Of a DNA stretch of 64,000 nucleotides, positions 1 to 9,430 are shown in pieces. Each line of letters begins with the position of its first letter. Positions within the stretch are counted from its first letter, which is position 1. Source of the stretch: Corynebacterium sp. ES2730-CONJ (GTDB taxonomy: Bacteria; Actinomycetota; Actinomycetes; Mycobacteriales; Mycobacteriaceae). Both the position numbers and the translations under genes were made by a program. The notes beneath the pieces were generated by a model that saw only the letters and a program-made list of their open reading frames with translations, was not told the DNA's origin and made no database searches. The stretch is from positions 1-64,000 of the forward strand of contig NZ_JANUXZ010000006.1 in the NCBI RefSeq assembly GCF_024834055.1, written 5' to 3'.

Positions 1-2497
1 TGAAACCAGGATCAATCATGAACTTGGTGTTAGCCGGAACATCAACAGCATCACCATTAGCATCCGTGAAGGTAGGAGTCACCTTCGAAGGAGTACCAGG
101 AACAACCAACTGCTTCTCATAAGCAGGTTCCAACTCATCAGCAATTAGGCCAGCGAAGTCGAAGACTGCTGAAGCCAACTGATCAACCTTCTTATTTTGC
201 CTAGCCGCATCGGGCACCTCGGCGATGACAGGGACTTCTACAATGCCGGTAGGTCGATCGCTCCCTAGGCTCCGCCAAGAAACAACACCCGTGGCAGGGT
301 CTACTTCGAATCCCTCTGGAGCACCGTCGTCGAGACGGTAGGTTGTGGACGCAGGCGCGTCGTCCTTCTCAACAACATTCTTGGTTGTTGGATCGTCGAA
401 GGTCGGTCGTTGGCTACTCGCCTCTTTAGAGTCATCGGGAACTTCCACCGGCTCGTAGGAAGGAACTGGAACCGTGGAGACAACCAGGGAATCGATCGAG
501 ATGATCTTGCCGCCCGATTCTAGTTGAGCGGTGAAGACATCTCCGGCAACCGCTGTATCCGGGATTTCAAAGGTGCAAGCTCGGGCCATACTCAAGCTAG
601 TTAGCCCGTCGCAACGCTTAACTTCCTCCCTGCCATTCTTTTTCCAGACTATGGAGGATCCGCCACTGCCAATGATTCCCTTGACGCTGAGCTTGGCAAG
701 GCCACCGATTGGTGCGGGTCGGTCGGTGGAGTTGTAGTTTGTAATATCCAAGCTAGGCGCGACATAGCGATTCAAAGCGTAGTGGACATTAGAGTAGGAC
801 TCTTGGATTGGCCGCCAAAGAGGCTGGGCGAGAGGCTTAACCAGGTTCGACCCCTGCGTTGGGTACTTGAAGATAGGCAGCGTGAAAGCGCTATAGGCTG
901 GCAGGAGGTTACCGTCTGGATCCTTCACAAAACCATAGAGATACGCTTTGCTCAAGTCAACCTCTGGGCCGAACTGAGTGACGTAGTTACCCTTAGAATC
1001 GGTTTGCGCCGTTACTGTTGCCGCGATGTATTCAGGATGTGCCTCAAGGAGCCGCTTGAAGGCCCTGGGTTGCTCACCTATCTCAAGGTCGAGAATTTTC
1101 TCAGCTTCTCGGCCGCCCTTTTCGGTTAGCGCAGAGGTTACAACCGTATACGAGTCGGCGGGCGTATCTTTACCAACGATACCGTTGTATACCGGGCCTG
1201 AGGCAAGATCAGAGCCGCCGGTTTCATGCCATACACTGCCTCGGACCTGATTGCGTGATCCAACTCCTCCAGTGGTCCCCGGTGGCGTAGCAACCCACTC
1301 ACTCTCAGGTCGAGTCAAGTATTCGCCTGGAAGCTCGGTCATCATTACGGTCCAGTTGTTGGCATACTGCCCAGCTAGAGTGGTAACCGAGTCCGAGAAC
1401 ATCGTAAGTCCGTTAGCCCCGCTAGGGCGTGCATAGACATACGAAGGCACGTTCGAGCCTGCATTCCGCAACTCGACCAGCGTATTGCCCGTAACTTCGT
1501 CAACCAAAGGTTCGATCCAGACACGGACTAGTGGGTTACTAGACAAAGATATTTTAAGGGTGTGGACAGTACCACTTTCGTCGGTCCACTGCGGAATAGC
1601 AAAAGCATAGGCGCCGTTACTAGGAGCTCCGGGGAAGTTATCGTAGGTTCTGGTTCGGTAAATCGGAGAAACCTGCCCATCGGTATCTACCCACTGCAGA
1701 TACACAGGGGTGCCATCTGGCAGTGCCCGGTTCCCGCCTCCGTTGAGCGCTGAGGTACTGTTGTTCAAAACAACACCGTAACCCGTGACTGTAGTTCCAC
1801 CGTTGTTTCGGTTACGTACTTGCTCAATTTTATTCCAAGAATTCCAGTACCACGGGTTATCAACACCTTCAACGGATACCGTAATCTCACCGGTCAAATC
1901 GTTGATGCTAACTTGATACCCCTCAGGAGCCTGGTATCCATCAGCAATTTTGAAGGTTAGTCCGCTTGGGGCATCAACCGGAGAACCGTCCAGTCCTCTA
2001 AATGTCGGAGTTACTGTTGCTCGGGACTGCGGGGACACCAACTTTCCGGCGTATACAGGCTGAATCTCGTCAGCAGTGGTGCCAGCACCGGAATCAGGTG
2101 CTGGATTGGGCTGACGAGAAGCTCGTCCAGCGTCTGCGATTCCGTCGTCATTAGCATCGAGGTCGAAGTGCGCACTAGTCTTGTCGGTCGAGCTGTCCGC
2201 GTATGTTACCTCAACTGGGACGTCGAGGCGCGCCGCTGCGTTAAACCATTTTTGGCTAAAGGCGTCTGCATGAATGGCATTAGCAGTGCTAGCTCCGGGT
2301 TTCGCATTCAAACTATTAGCCACAGTTTGTTCTTGAGCAAACGCCACCTGAGTCATAGGAACTAGGGACATATTGCCGATGAGGGCGACGGCCGCCAGAG
2401 AAGCCAACGCCCGACGTCCGGCCACCTTTCGAGAGTTGCGTCCTCTGGGGTTCGCAAAAGATCCCCTCGCATGATTATTTCTTACCACTATTTCCAT
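1..2497 (-). CDS. Large secreted Rib/YPDG-type repeat surface protein, N-terminal part
   Basis: An open frame runs from about 2497 off the left edge (about 832 codons, no stop in the stretches I translated). Residues 1-55 are a long basic signal peptide ending AFAQEQ, cleavable after VAFA. Next comes a stretch like the YPDG motif (VPVEVTYADSSTDK), then a repeat domain with core VTPTF...VD.P...F.I..G..PEGY. The same core returns at the edge (about 135-1), after a TTYRLDDGAPEGFEVD-like block. Such repeats form the stalks of Gram-positive adhesins (Rib/alpha-like families). A unique region of about 350 residues lies between, perhaps the binding or head part. The C-terminus and any LPXTG anchor are outside the window. 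The start is uncertain: AAGGAG lies only 2 nt before ATG 2497, and GTG at 2488 is better spaced. Confidence 0.85.
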   Translation of the reverse strand, partial: MEIVVRNNHARGSFANPRGRNSRKVAGRRALASLAAVALIGNMSLVPMTQVAFAQEQTVANSLNAKPGASTANAIHADAFSQKWFNAAARLDVPVEVTYADSSTDKTSAHFDLDANDDGIADAGRASRQPNPAPDSGAGTTADEIQPVYAGKLVSPQSRATVTPTFRGLDGSPVDAPSGLTFKIADGYQAPEGYQVSINDLTGEITVSVEGVDNPWYWNSWNKIEQVRNRNNGGTTVTGYGVVLNNSTSALNGGGNRALPDGTPVYLQWVDTDGQVSPIYRTRTYDNFPGAPSNGAYAFAIPQWTDESGTVHTLKISLSSNPLVRVWIEPLVDEVTGNTLVELRNAGSNVPSYVYARPSGANGLTMFSDSVTTLAGQYANNWTVMMTELPGEYLTRPESEWVATPPGTTGGVGSRNQVRGSVWHETGGSDLASGPVYNGIVGKDTPADSYTVVTSALTEKGGREAEKILDLEIGEQPRAFKRLLEAHPEYIAATVTAQTDSKGNYVTQFGPEVDLSKAYLYGFVKDPDGNLLPAYSAFTLPIFKYPTQGSNLVKPLAQPLWRPIQESYSNVHYALNRYVAPSLDITNYNSTDRPAPIGGLAKLSVKGIIGSGGSSIVWKKNGREEVKRCDGLTSLSMARACTFEIPDTAVAGDVFTAQLESGGKIISIDSLVVSTVPVPSYEPVEVPDDSKEASSQRPTFDDPTTKNVVEKDDAPASTTYRLDDGAPEGFEVDPATGVVSWRSLGSDRPTGIVEVPVIAEVPDAARQNKKVDQLASAVFDFAGLIADELEPAYEKQLVVPGTPSKVTPTFTDANGDAVDVPANTKFMIDPGF

Positions 2498-2581
2498 ATC
2501 TCCTTTTCGAGATCCATCATGGCCACGCTTAGTCAGCTTGGCTGAATTATTTCAAGCACCATTTACTGACGCTACGGAGTT

Positions 2582-2610
2582 AGTATAGTCGCAAATGAAG
2601 TTTTCGCTAA
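2582..2610 (-). promoter_or_regulatory. Predicted promoter of the surface protein gene
   Basis: On the minus strand a TTAGCG -35 (2605-2610) and a TATACT -10 (2582-2587) are separated by 17 bp. This would start transcription near 2575 and give a leader of about 80 nt. Pattern match only. Confidence 0.45.
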
Positions 2611-3072
2611 TATTTTCTTATATCCGCTTCAGTCCCATCTCAAAACACCCCATGATTGGGGCTCTATAATCCAGCATCCTTAAGGAATTCCCTGCTACTA
2701 GCTGTCCTCTACTGTCTCAACTTGTATGGTTCGTTTTAACGGGATGACTTTAGCGTTGATGGCAAATCATAAACATAAAAATCAACTCGGAGCTTTGCTT
2801 GTATGTAGATCCCTAAGATCGAGATAATCATCACAGTCCCAAATCCGAGAGCGACGTCTACATTTTCGAAGCCTGTCGGCTCCTTTAACAGGTCCACACA
2901 GTGACATTCTCCCAAACCTCTTCCACGAATCCTCTTCAAAGGGCTCTGAGGCACCACAGACCTCAGCTTCCGAGGAGAGAATCCCGACTCCATAAACGGG
3001 GATCAAAGTGGTGGCACTCCCCTACTCACACTGAGTCGCCCTTACGGTCACCAGTGGCATATTGATTATTGG
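2611..3072. other. Intergenic stretch without a convincing gene
   Basis: The two divergent neighbours are separated by this sequence. On the minus strand 2736-2993 could encode 85 residues with one hydrophobic stretch (VALGFGTVMIISILGIYIQA) that could span a membrane, but there is no clear ribosome site and no recognisable family. I see no terminator, tRNA or repeat. It may carry the promoter of the CYTH/CHAD gene. Confidence 0.4.
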
Positions 3073-4722
3073 TTGCTCATGAGCTTTATTCCCACCGATC
3101 TCGGACAGATTGAGCAAACACGACAGGCCAATCTATTACTATTCACCAGTATGGAAAAATCTTGGTTAACAGAAATTGAGAAAAAGTTCTCCGCCTCAGC
3201 AGAAATACCGGCTCCCGTTTTTAAGCGTAACTCTGAGTTCCTGACCCCGTCCCAGGGTTCACGCTATCAACTTTCCGCTCTTTATTATGACACTCCAGAT
3301 CTCCGCCTCTGCCGAACGCGCATCACTTTGCGGTACCGTTATGGAGGGAAGGACGAAGGGTGGACCCTGAAGTTACCAGGAGAACGGGGTCGCATAGAGA
3401 TCCACTCCTCCGCACCTGCTGATTGCGGTACACCTAAGTATTTAACCGACTTTATTGTTGCTGTTACTCGTGGAAAAGAATTAGTGCAGGTGGCAAGGAT
3501 CGATAATCAGCGCGAAGAAACCGCTCTCCACGATAATGACGGTGTTGCGCTTCTGGAATTCTGTGATGACCATGTCAACACAGAATGCTTCATACCAGGC
3601 GGAAGAAATCTCACTTGGCGGGAATGGGAAATAGAACTAACCCAACCAGCCTTAGAGCGCAACGATGCATTCTTATTAATGGAGTCAGCGGCAGAAATTT
3701 TAAAATGTGCAGGCGCTCAACCTGCTAGCAGTCCATCAAAGCTCAGAAGCGCCCTTGGGCAAGCCTTTGACTTAGCCCCTACTCCACCACTACCTGCCTC
3801 ACTGGATACCTGTTCTCCTGTTCATAACCTGTGGGAGATATTAGTACAAGCCAAAGACCAATTAATTGCCAGCGATATTGGATGGCGTTTGGATAAGGAA
3901 AACTCTCTCGAATCTTTAGGGACAGCGATCAATACACTTCTACAGTCACTAAGCGCTACGACAGACTTCTTTACAGCAGATCGATTGCAAGTTTTAGAAC
4001 AAAGCCTGAGGACCCTAGCCAACAGCATCCAGCGCTGTCGGGAAGTTGGATTGGTTACGGATCTCGTCGACCGGGAATTTAGTTCCATCCTCCAAGAGGG
4101 TGTTGTTGATTCCGAGAGCACTTACACCATTACTCGGAATCTTGAGAACGAGCTGAGATCCCGCCTTCAATTCATGATCGCCCAGTTCACTCATCCGAGC
4201 TACTACGAGCTGCTCGATGAGCTCGACGCATTCCTATCCGATCCTCCCCTCGTTACCGCAGTATCAGCCGCTATTAAATACGATGACGGCCAAAATAATG
4301 ACGCTCTCGCGGGAGGCCGCAAACGAAGTTTGGAAATCCTCAACAGGACTTACGAAAACCTATATCACGAGCTACGTGCCACTGATCAGCGGCTTAAGAA
4401 TTCTCGAAACACACCGCACCATGTTGAACTATTATCCGAAATAGTAAATCAAACTCAGCAATTAGCTTTACTTGCTGAGTTATTGCCGAAGGACGGCGAA
4501 ACCATTACCTCGAGCAAACTGGTTGCAAAAAATATCTGCGGTGCTCGGGATTACCTCGCAGGCCTCAATATGATCTCGGAAGCACAGCAAAGCGATGGCT
4601 TCAGCAGCGAAAGAGCCTACGTATATGGAATGGCCCTCCAGCGGGTCCGCCAATTCTTTCTAGAGGCGCTCGAGGAATACCATCGGGCGATGAATCGGCT
4701 CATAGAATGCGAAGGTGTCTAA
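3073..4722 (+). CDS. CYTH domain protein with degenerate CHAD-like C-terminal half
   Basis: Equivalent in position to mycobacterial Rv2226. Residues about 30-215 form a CYTH (triphosphate tunnel) domain: the ExExK signature is EIEKK at 34-38, followed by RITLRYRY, WTLKLPGERGRIEI and a late EIEL strand. CYTH enzymes bind inorganic triphosphate or polyphosphate with a metal. Residues about 240-545 are helical and occupy the place of a CHAD domain, but the usual H..R...RR.R helix is replaced by an acidic/neutral segment near GWRLDKENSLESLG, so phosphate binding is doubtful. The start is unclear: TTG 3073, ATG 3079 or ATG 3151 (four residues before the CYTH signature region), none with a good ribosome site. 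The 3' end overlaps the next, convergent gene by 4 bp. Confidence 0.85.
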   Translation: MLMSFIPTDLGQIEQTRQANLLLFTSMEKSWLTEIEKKFSASAEIPAPVFKRNSEFLTPSQGSRYQLSALYYDTPDLRLCRTRITLRYRYGGKDEGWTLKLPGERGRIEIHSSAPADCGTPKYLTDFIVAVTRGKELVQVARIDNQREETALHDNDGVALLEFCDDHVNTECFIPGGRNLTWREWEIELTQPALERNDAFLLMESAAEILKCAGAQPASSPSKLRSALGQAFDLAPTPPLPASLDTCSPVHNLWEILVQAKDQLIASDIGWRLDKENSLESLGTAINTLLQSLSATTDFFTADRLQVLEQSLRTLANSIQRCREVGLVTDLVDREFSSILQEGVVDSESTYTITRNLENELRSRLQFMIAQFTHPSYYELLDELDAFLSDPPLVTAVSAAIKYDDGQNNDALAGGRKRSLEILNRTYENLYHELRATDQRLKNSRNTPHHVELLSEIVNQTQQLALLAELLPKDGETITSSKLVAKNICGARDYLAGLNMISEAQQSDGFSSERAYVYGMALQRVRQFFLEALEEYHRAMNRLIECEGV

Positions 4723-4955
4723 GGAGAGCCCCAGTCATCGTCATCCTCTGCATCATTCTCGTCAGCTATTCGATTACGCTCCCGAGCGATTGCGAGCGCT
4801 TCCTCAGCTTCCTCGTAAGAGCCATAGGGGCCGAGGCGGTTGCTGAAACTACTGAGCTTGCCATGCTCCACTGCACCAGTTTCAATATTGTAATACCACT
4901 GGGTGTGTCCTCCATTGAGTGGAGTAATTTTCCGGGTTGATTCATGGGAAGACAT
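4719..4955 (-). CDS. Small acidic SPOR-like protein
   Basis: 78 residues, ATG start with AAGGAAG about 8 nt upstream. The core WYYNIETGAVEHGK...RLGPYGSYEEAEEALAIARE resembles a short actinobacterial SPOR-like protein that carries the pattern of aromatic-aromatic-N..TG.VE.G and LGPY..EEA..AL. The C-terminus is a run of acidic residues (ENDAEDDDDW). There is no signal peptide or membrane segment, so it is probably cytoplasmic. Its function is not known to me. It converges on the CYTH/CHAD gene, and the two stop codons overlap. Confidence 0.75.
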   Translation of the reverse strand: MSSHESTRKITPLNGGHTQWYYNIETGAVEHGKLSSFSNRLGPYGSYEEAEEALAIARERNRIADENDAEDDDDWGSP

Positions 4956-5080
4956 TGGCCTACTTCCTTAGGTGATTAACTACCGCGCCAACTACTTATA
5001 CTATGGACATTAGAGACTCTTACAGTAGTTACAAAGTATAGGTAAACGCATATGTGCTGAGCTTAAAGGAGATTGAAACT

Positions 5081-6334
5081 ATGTCCATATGGTCCCCCAC
5101 TCGTCCCCAGCCTTCGCAGCTCGTGCGGGACCTTACCGAACTCCATGTGGATCATTATGGGAAACGGCCGGATGCCATCGCAAGTGCTCCGGCTACGTGG
5201 GCTCTAATCGGTGACGGTACTGATCACGCTCAGGGGCTGACTCTTATGGGCTTAGGTCATCTGCGGTCAGCGGTGGCAGCAAGTCCTCGCTCAGATTTTA
5301 AAATCTCCGTGCACCTACATTCTCCCGATATCGCTAAAGCTGATTATTCTCACTCACACACGGAAAGCACTAAAGGCGATGAGGCTAACAAACACACGGG
5401 CGATATCACTCACCGTCTCATCAATGTAGTGCAATCACTCATGCAACGCCAGATGCTATCGCGGGACACTCAAGGCTTTGACATTACCATTTATAGCGAA
5501 ATCCCATCTGGAGTGGGTTTGGGGGCTATGGCGGCCATTGAGTGTGCCTTCGCTTATGCGGTAGCTATGGAGCCCGAGGATATTTCCCATGCCCCCACCA
5601 AGGCTAAACTCGCCGAAGTGCTGCTTCAAGCGGCCACCTCCACGAGCACGTGTCCGCCACTTCGAGCCCGTTATACCGCCATGACGAGGGGGTTGGGTGA
5701 GATGACCAATATAATCGATTATGCGGACTTCTCCGTAACGCAGGCGGCTCCAGCGATCGGATCCGACACGGGAACACAGTCGTTTATTATCGCGCCATCT
5801 CAATTTGAATATGATGCTACCGAGATGACACAGCGGGAAGCCTTCGTGGACTACGCGACACGAGCTTTCGCTACGGATTCCTTAAGATCACTCCCCGACT
5901 TTGATACGCGAATTCTTTCGTGGCTAAAGGCGGTGCATAAGGTAGGGGCACACCAGGTTATACCCGAGCTCACCTATGTGCCAAGTGTAGAGAAGGCCCG
6001 CGTGTGGTTGGATTTTTACAGCGCCGAATTAGTGTTGGCACAAAAAGTTACCTCGCTACTTCGCTCGCGACGCCTCAGCGACGTGTATTCGCTACTCAAT
6101 GCTTCTCATGATTTGATGGTGACAAATTTGGCTCTGAGCCATAATGAATACGAACTGGCTCAGCTTGTTCTCGACCGTGGTGCGCTCAGTGCACGGGCAA
6201 CTCGAGCAGGTATTAGCAACGCTATTGTATCGATAGTTTCTGAAAAAAGAGCGAACAATATCGCCGCCGATTTAAGCGCGGACGGCCTCATAGTTATTCC
6301 GATGCACCCAGGAGAGCCTGCCCTGAAGCATTAA
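5081..6334 (+). CDS. GHMP kinase superfamily protein (galactokinase-like), motifs eroded
   Basis: 417 residues from ATG 5081, chosen because AAAGGAG sits 9 nt upstream; a GTG at 5054 is in frame but has no such site. The N-terminal IGDGTDHAQGL corresponds to the galactokinase signature IGEHTDYNGG, and EIPSGVGLGAMAAIECAFA corresponds to the GHMP phosphate loop PxGxGLSSSAA, with the serines replaced by Gly-Ala-Met. The C-terminal MTGGGFGG motif is represented only by ATRAGISNAIVSIV. Fold membership is therefore fairly clear, but sugar phosphorylation is not assured. It has no galE or galT neighbour here. It is the last plus-strand gene before rnpB. Confidence 0.75.
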   Translation: MSIWSPTRPQPSQLVRDLTELHVDHYGKRPDAIASAPATWALIGDGTDHAQGLTLMGLGHLRSAVAASPRSDFKISVHLHSPDIAKADYSHSHTESTKGDEANKHTGDITHRLINVVQSLMQRQMLSRDTQGFDITIYSEIPSGVGLGAMAAIECAFAYAVAMEPEDISHAPTKAKLAEVLLQAATSTSTCPPLRARYTAMTRGLGEMTNIIDYADFSVTQAAPAIGSDTGTQSFIIAPSQFEYDATEMTQREAFVDYATRAFATDSLRSLPDFDTRILSWLKAVHKVGAHQVIPELTYVPSVEKARVWLDFYSAELVLAQKVTSLLRSRRLSDVYSLLNASHDLMVTNLALSHNEYELAQLVLDRGALSARATRAGISNAIVSIVSEKRANNIAADLSADGLIVIPMHPGEPALKH

Positions 6335-6358
6335 CTCATGCACATGGTATTAAAGGCG

Positions 6359-6796
6359 AATGAGTCGGCCGATAAGCCGGATTCTGTCCCGATATACTCG
6401 GGGGCGATCATCCATCTGGGCCCTCTATTGCTAGAGACCTCAAGCAGCTACCCCGCAGACTCGGAAGAAAGCTCCTAATTGCGCCTGCGGCAGGCACACC
6501 CCCTATTCCTAGGGATGATGCGCCCTCTTGCCTTGCTCCCGGTGGGGTTTACATAGCCACCTGTGTCACCACAGATACTGGTGCGCTTTTACCGCACCCT
6601 TTCACCCTTACCGCTGCGCCCATATATGCACGCAGCGGCGGTTTCCTTTCTGTTGCACTATCCCTCAGGTCACCCTGGGTTGCTGTTAGCAACCACCGTG
6701 CTTTCTTGGAGTCCGGACTTTCCTCGGCGCATCGTCTAATCTCACCCCATGAGGATGAGTAGATACGTTGCGCCGCGATCGCCTGGCCGGCTCATT
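6359..6796 (-). ncRNA. rnpB: RNase P RNA (bacterial type A)
   Basis: The minus strand gives the catalytic RNA that trims tRNA 5' ends. Diagnostic pieces are GAGGAAAGTCCGGACTCC near the 5' end (P4 strand region, about 6710-6730) and the 3' GGATAAGCCGG-type segment ending in GGCCGACTCATT. The two ends (6785-6796 and 6359-6370) pair as helix P1 with a single mismatch. Length about 438 nt is normal for actinobacterial type A RNA. Ends are set by the P1 pairing and may be off by a few bases. Confidence 0.95.
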
Positions 6797-6807
6797 CGCG
6801 ATTCAAA

Positions 6808-6836
6808 ATCTTACCCCATTGACTTAATTCTTTGAA
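6808..6836 (-). promoter_or_regulatory. Predicted rnpB promoter
   Basis: On the minus strand TTCAAA (6831-6836) and TAAGAT (6808-6813) are spaced by 17 bp, placing the start near the P1 helix of rnpB. It overlaps the 3' end of the RNase H fusion gene. Confidence 0.5.
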
Positions 6837-8251
6837 AGATAAGACGTGTTATTGAATTCGCGCATACAGCGTGGCCCGTCCGAATAAAACTCCACAGTCG
6901 ACAGCGATGCCAGATCTAGATATAAGTGATACACCATCGACGGAGCACCCCCAAGGACTGCCCTGATAATGGATTTAATAGGGGTGACATGGCTGACAAT
7001 CACAACGGTATCACCAGCGTGCTCCGCTAGCACTTCATTAAGACCGGCCATCACGCGCTCATAAGCTGTGCTAAGGGATTCTCCCCCGGGGGCTGCAATC
7101 TCTGGATTCCCCAGCCACGACTGGTGAAACTCAGGATCTTTATCGTGGGCTTCTGTAAAACTCAACCCATCAAAATCTCCAAAATCAAGCTCTACAAAGG
7201 CATCGACGGTGGTGACCTCTAGGCCGAGTTCCGCGGCTACCGCCTGGGCAGTCTCCTGGCAGCGCTTAAGGGGGGAGCTGATAATGGCGCTGATATCGTC
7301 TCGATTGCGGAGATACTGCGCAGCGGCGGCAGCCTGCTGGGCACCAGTCCCATCAAGGGGTGGATCGCTGCGACCCGAGTATCGCTTGTGCGCGGAATAC
7401 TCAGTCTGCCCATGACGCAAAAGCAGGAGCCGTGTGGGCTGCGTGGTCGCGCCATTCCACCGAGGAGTTGCCCCTTGGAACTCTTTGTGATCGCTGCCAT
7501 TAAGATGCTGATTCTCTTCAGCTGGCTGAGATATTGTGGGGGCTTGAGCTGCGGATGTTTCCGGTTTCACGGGGGAATTCGGGGGAAGATCCACGTCGAA
7601 GATCAGCTGAGAGCCCGCCTCAGGGATGACACTTGGTTTCCGGTCACGAGACTTAGAGCGAGCTGGCGCAGTCGGCTGCGAGTCTTTACCACGCTCGCCC
7701 TGAGTAGAACGAGCCGATGTTCCGGAGGATTTCAGGTGTGAGGTATCTGTATCCGGCTGCTGTGAGGAGGACGGGCTAGGTTGCGGCGCAGCAGTATCAC
7801 CTGTTGGTTTTCGGTCACCGTTAGATGCCAGAAAACCAACCGCAGCACCTTTGGCAAGGGCGTCCATGGCCTCATTTGCGAGGGCATCAGCGGCGGCATT
7901 GTCCTTGCGGGGCACCCATGTAAAAGTCACGCTCTTAAAAGACTTCATGACCCCGCGACACTTCAGGGCGAGCTCTTTCATATCGGGGTGCTTGATTTTC
8001 CAGCGCCCCGACATTTGCTCCACAATCAGTTTGGAATCGAGACGAAGATCTAAATCACTCGCCCCTAATTCGCGAGCCGCTATGAGCCCATTGAGCAGGC
8101 CATAATACTCGGCAACATTATTAGTCGCTGTACCCACACAATAAGCAATGCGCTGTACAACGTTGTTATCTGCGTCGTAGATGACGGTGCCCGCGCCGGC
8201 CACGCCCGGGTTTCCTCGCGAGCCCCCGTCGGAATAGATCACCAGCTTCAT
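6824..8251 (-). CDS. Bifunctional RNase HI / histidine phosphatase
   Basis: 475 residues, ortholog by architecture of mycobacterial Rv2228c. Residues 1-140 are RNase HI with the complete catalytic set D8, E48, D72 and D122, which cuts RNA in RNA-DNA hybrids. A hydrophilic low-complexity linker (about 140-270) leads to a histidine phosphatase domain with RHG at 279-281, a later GES motif and the second His in SHVTP; in mycobacteria this half shows alpha-ribazole/acid phosphatase activity. The CobC-like and CobD-like genes nearby fit the alpha-ribazole idea only loosely. It starts directly after the stop of the upstream zinc-ribbon gene, so the two are co-transcribed. Confidence 0.93.
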   Translation of the reverse strand: MKLVIYSDGGSRGNPGVAGAGTVIYDADNNVVQRIAYCVGTATNNVAEYYGLLNGLIAARELGASDLDLRLDSKLIVEQMSGRWKIKHPDMKELALKCRGVMKSFKSVTFTWVPRKDNAAADALANEAMDALAKGAAVGFLASNGDRKPTGDTAAPQPSPSSSQQPDTDTSHLKSSGTSARSTQGERGKDSQPTAPARSKSRDRKPSVIPEAGSQLIFDVDLPPNSPVKPETSAAQAPTISQPAEENQHLNGSDHKEFQGATPRWNGATTQPTRLLLLRHGQTEYSAHKRYSGRSDPPLDGTGAQQAAAAAQYLRNRDDISAIISSPLKRCQETAQAVAAELGLEVTTVDAFVELDFGDFDGLSFTEAHDKDPEFHQSWLGNPEIAAPGGESLSTAYERVMAGLNEVLAEHAGDTVVIVSHVTPIKSIIRAVLGGAPSMVYHLYLDLASLSTVEFYSDGPRCMREFNNTSYLSKN

Positions 8252-8974
8252 CTAGGCCCCTTGGATATTGCGGATGAGATAGGAGCCACAATCGGGGCAT
8301 TGGGGGAGCTCATCGGCCGGGGTACGGCGGATCTCCGAGAGATCGGCAGGGGGCAGGATGATAAAGCACCCACCGCAACTGCGACCATTGAATTGGGCGG
8401 CGCCTACTCCATTCTCGAGGCGCTGCGCCTCGTATTCTGCAATAACATCGGCGGGGAGAGCCTGTCTAATCTCAGTAATGCGCGAGGCTCGATCGATAAG
8501 AGTGGTATCCTCACCTAGATTCTCAAGAGCCTTCTCAGCGTCTTCCACGCGTTTATCGGCTGCGGCGAGATCAACACGACGAAGATCGATATTGGAGCGC
8601 AGCGCGTGGATGTGGTTGTGTGCTTCCTGGAGTTCGCCGGTGAGATCGGAGATTCGCGCATTAGAGGAATACAAGTCTTTTTCTAAGTCCTTGCGCAACT
8701 CCCTATCGGTTGCGGCAGAGAGCTGCCGTGCGGAGTCCTCCTTGCGGCGGCGCATCTTGCGCTCTTCTTCTTGGATACGCAGGATTTCCAATTCCATATC
8801 GTCGACAGCGAGCTGTGCTGCAGCGAGGGAATCACGAGCACGGCTGCGAATTTTCTTCGCAGCGTCTACTTCGCTTTGTTCTGCCGAGACCGCTGGAGCG
8901 ATCCCGGTATCGCTAATGCGCTCAGCCGTGGCAAGTTCGAGGAGTAAGGGTTGCAGGTGGGATTCTAGTTTCAC
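8252..8974 (-). CDS. Coiled-coil protein with C-terminal zinc ribbon (DUF164/CT398-like)
   Basis: 240 residues, GTG start at 8974 with AAGGAC upstream. Residues about 5-180 are a long antiparallel coiled coil rich in Glu, Arg and Lys; the C-terminus has CGGC...CPDC, a four-cysteine zinc ribbon. This matches the actinobacterial Rv2229c family, related to chlamydial CT398 and to flagellar/secretion helper proteins; its exact role is unsettled. It is first in an operon with the RNase H fusion (zero spacing). Cytoplasmic, no signal peptide. Confidence 0.9.
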   Translation of the reverse strand: MKLESHLQPLLLELATAERISDTGIAPAVSAEQSEVDAAKKIRSRARDSLAAAQLAVDDMELEILRIQEEERKMRRRKEDSARQLSAATDRELRKDLEKDLYSSNARISDLTGELQEAHNHIHALRSNIDLRRVDLAAADKRVEDAEKALENLGEDTTLIDRASRITEIRQALPADVIAEYEAQRLENGVGAAQFNGRSCGGCFIILPPADLSEIRRTPADELPQCPDCGSYLIRNIQGA

Positions 8975-9430
8975 GGTTCGGTTTTGTCCTTGTGCCTTTT
9001 GGTCTAACTATCGAGTTCTCTTCTCACCCTAGTTTCGCACCTCATCACGGTATGCGGTATGTCCACCCAAGTGCGATGGCCCGCTGTTGACGATTATCGG
9101 GGGAAAATCCGCTCGTCATAAGCGCCAATACGATTAACAGCAGCGAATCACAATCGGAGATCGAGGTGGGCTGGAGTGTCTACAATTTTAAGGCTACTGC
9201 ACATTGTTGAATCTGTAACTTCGTGCTGCGTATGCGCATGGGTTGCAGCCTTAAAATTCTGCTCCTCGCTTTATCACTGCACAGACAATTATGAGGCTAT
9301 GACCAGCTTGCTACCCGGTAAGACAGTACAGGATTACCGTCGCTAACCGGTTGGGTGGGGGCCAAGGTAATTGGAGCAACAGTGTCCCTGATTCGATTTC
9401 TGCCGCCGCGTTTTTCTTTTCTCATGCGCT
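8975..9430. other. Gene-poor interval upstream of the zinc-ribbon operon
   Basis: No convincing coding frame. It holds the presumed promoter of the zinc-ribbon gene and a 12-bp perfect inverted repeat, AATTTTAAGGCT at 9184-9195 and its complement at 9247-9258, separated by 51 bp. No tRNA, terminator or transposase pattern was seen. Confidence 0.4.

Noticed and set aside
8358..9032. Long plus-strand frame of 224 residues opposite the zinc-ribbon gene
   Set aside because: Arg/Ser-rich low-complexity translation, typical of the antisense of a coiled-coil gene; the minus frame has clear motifs.
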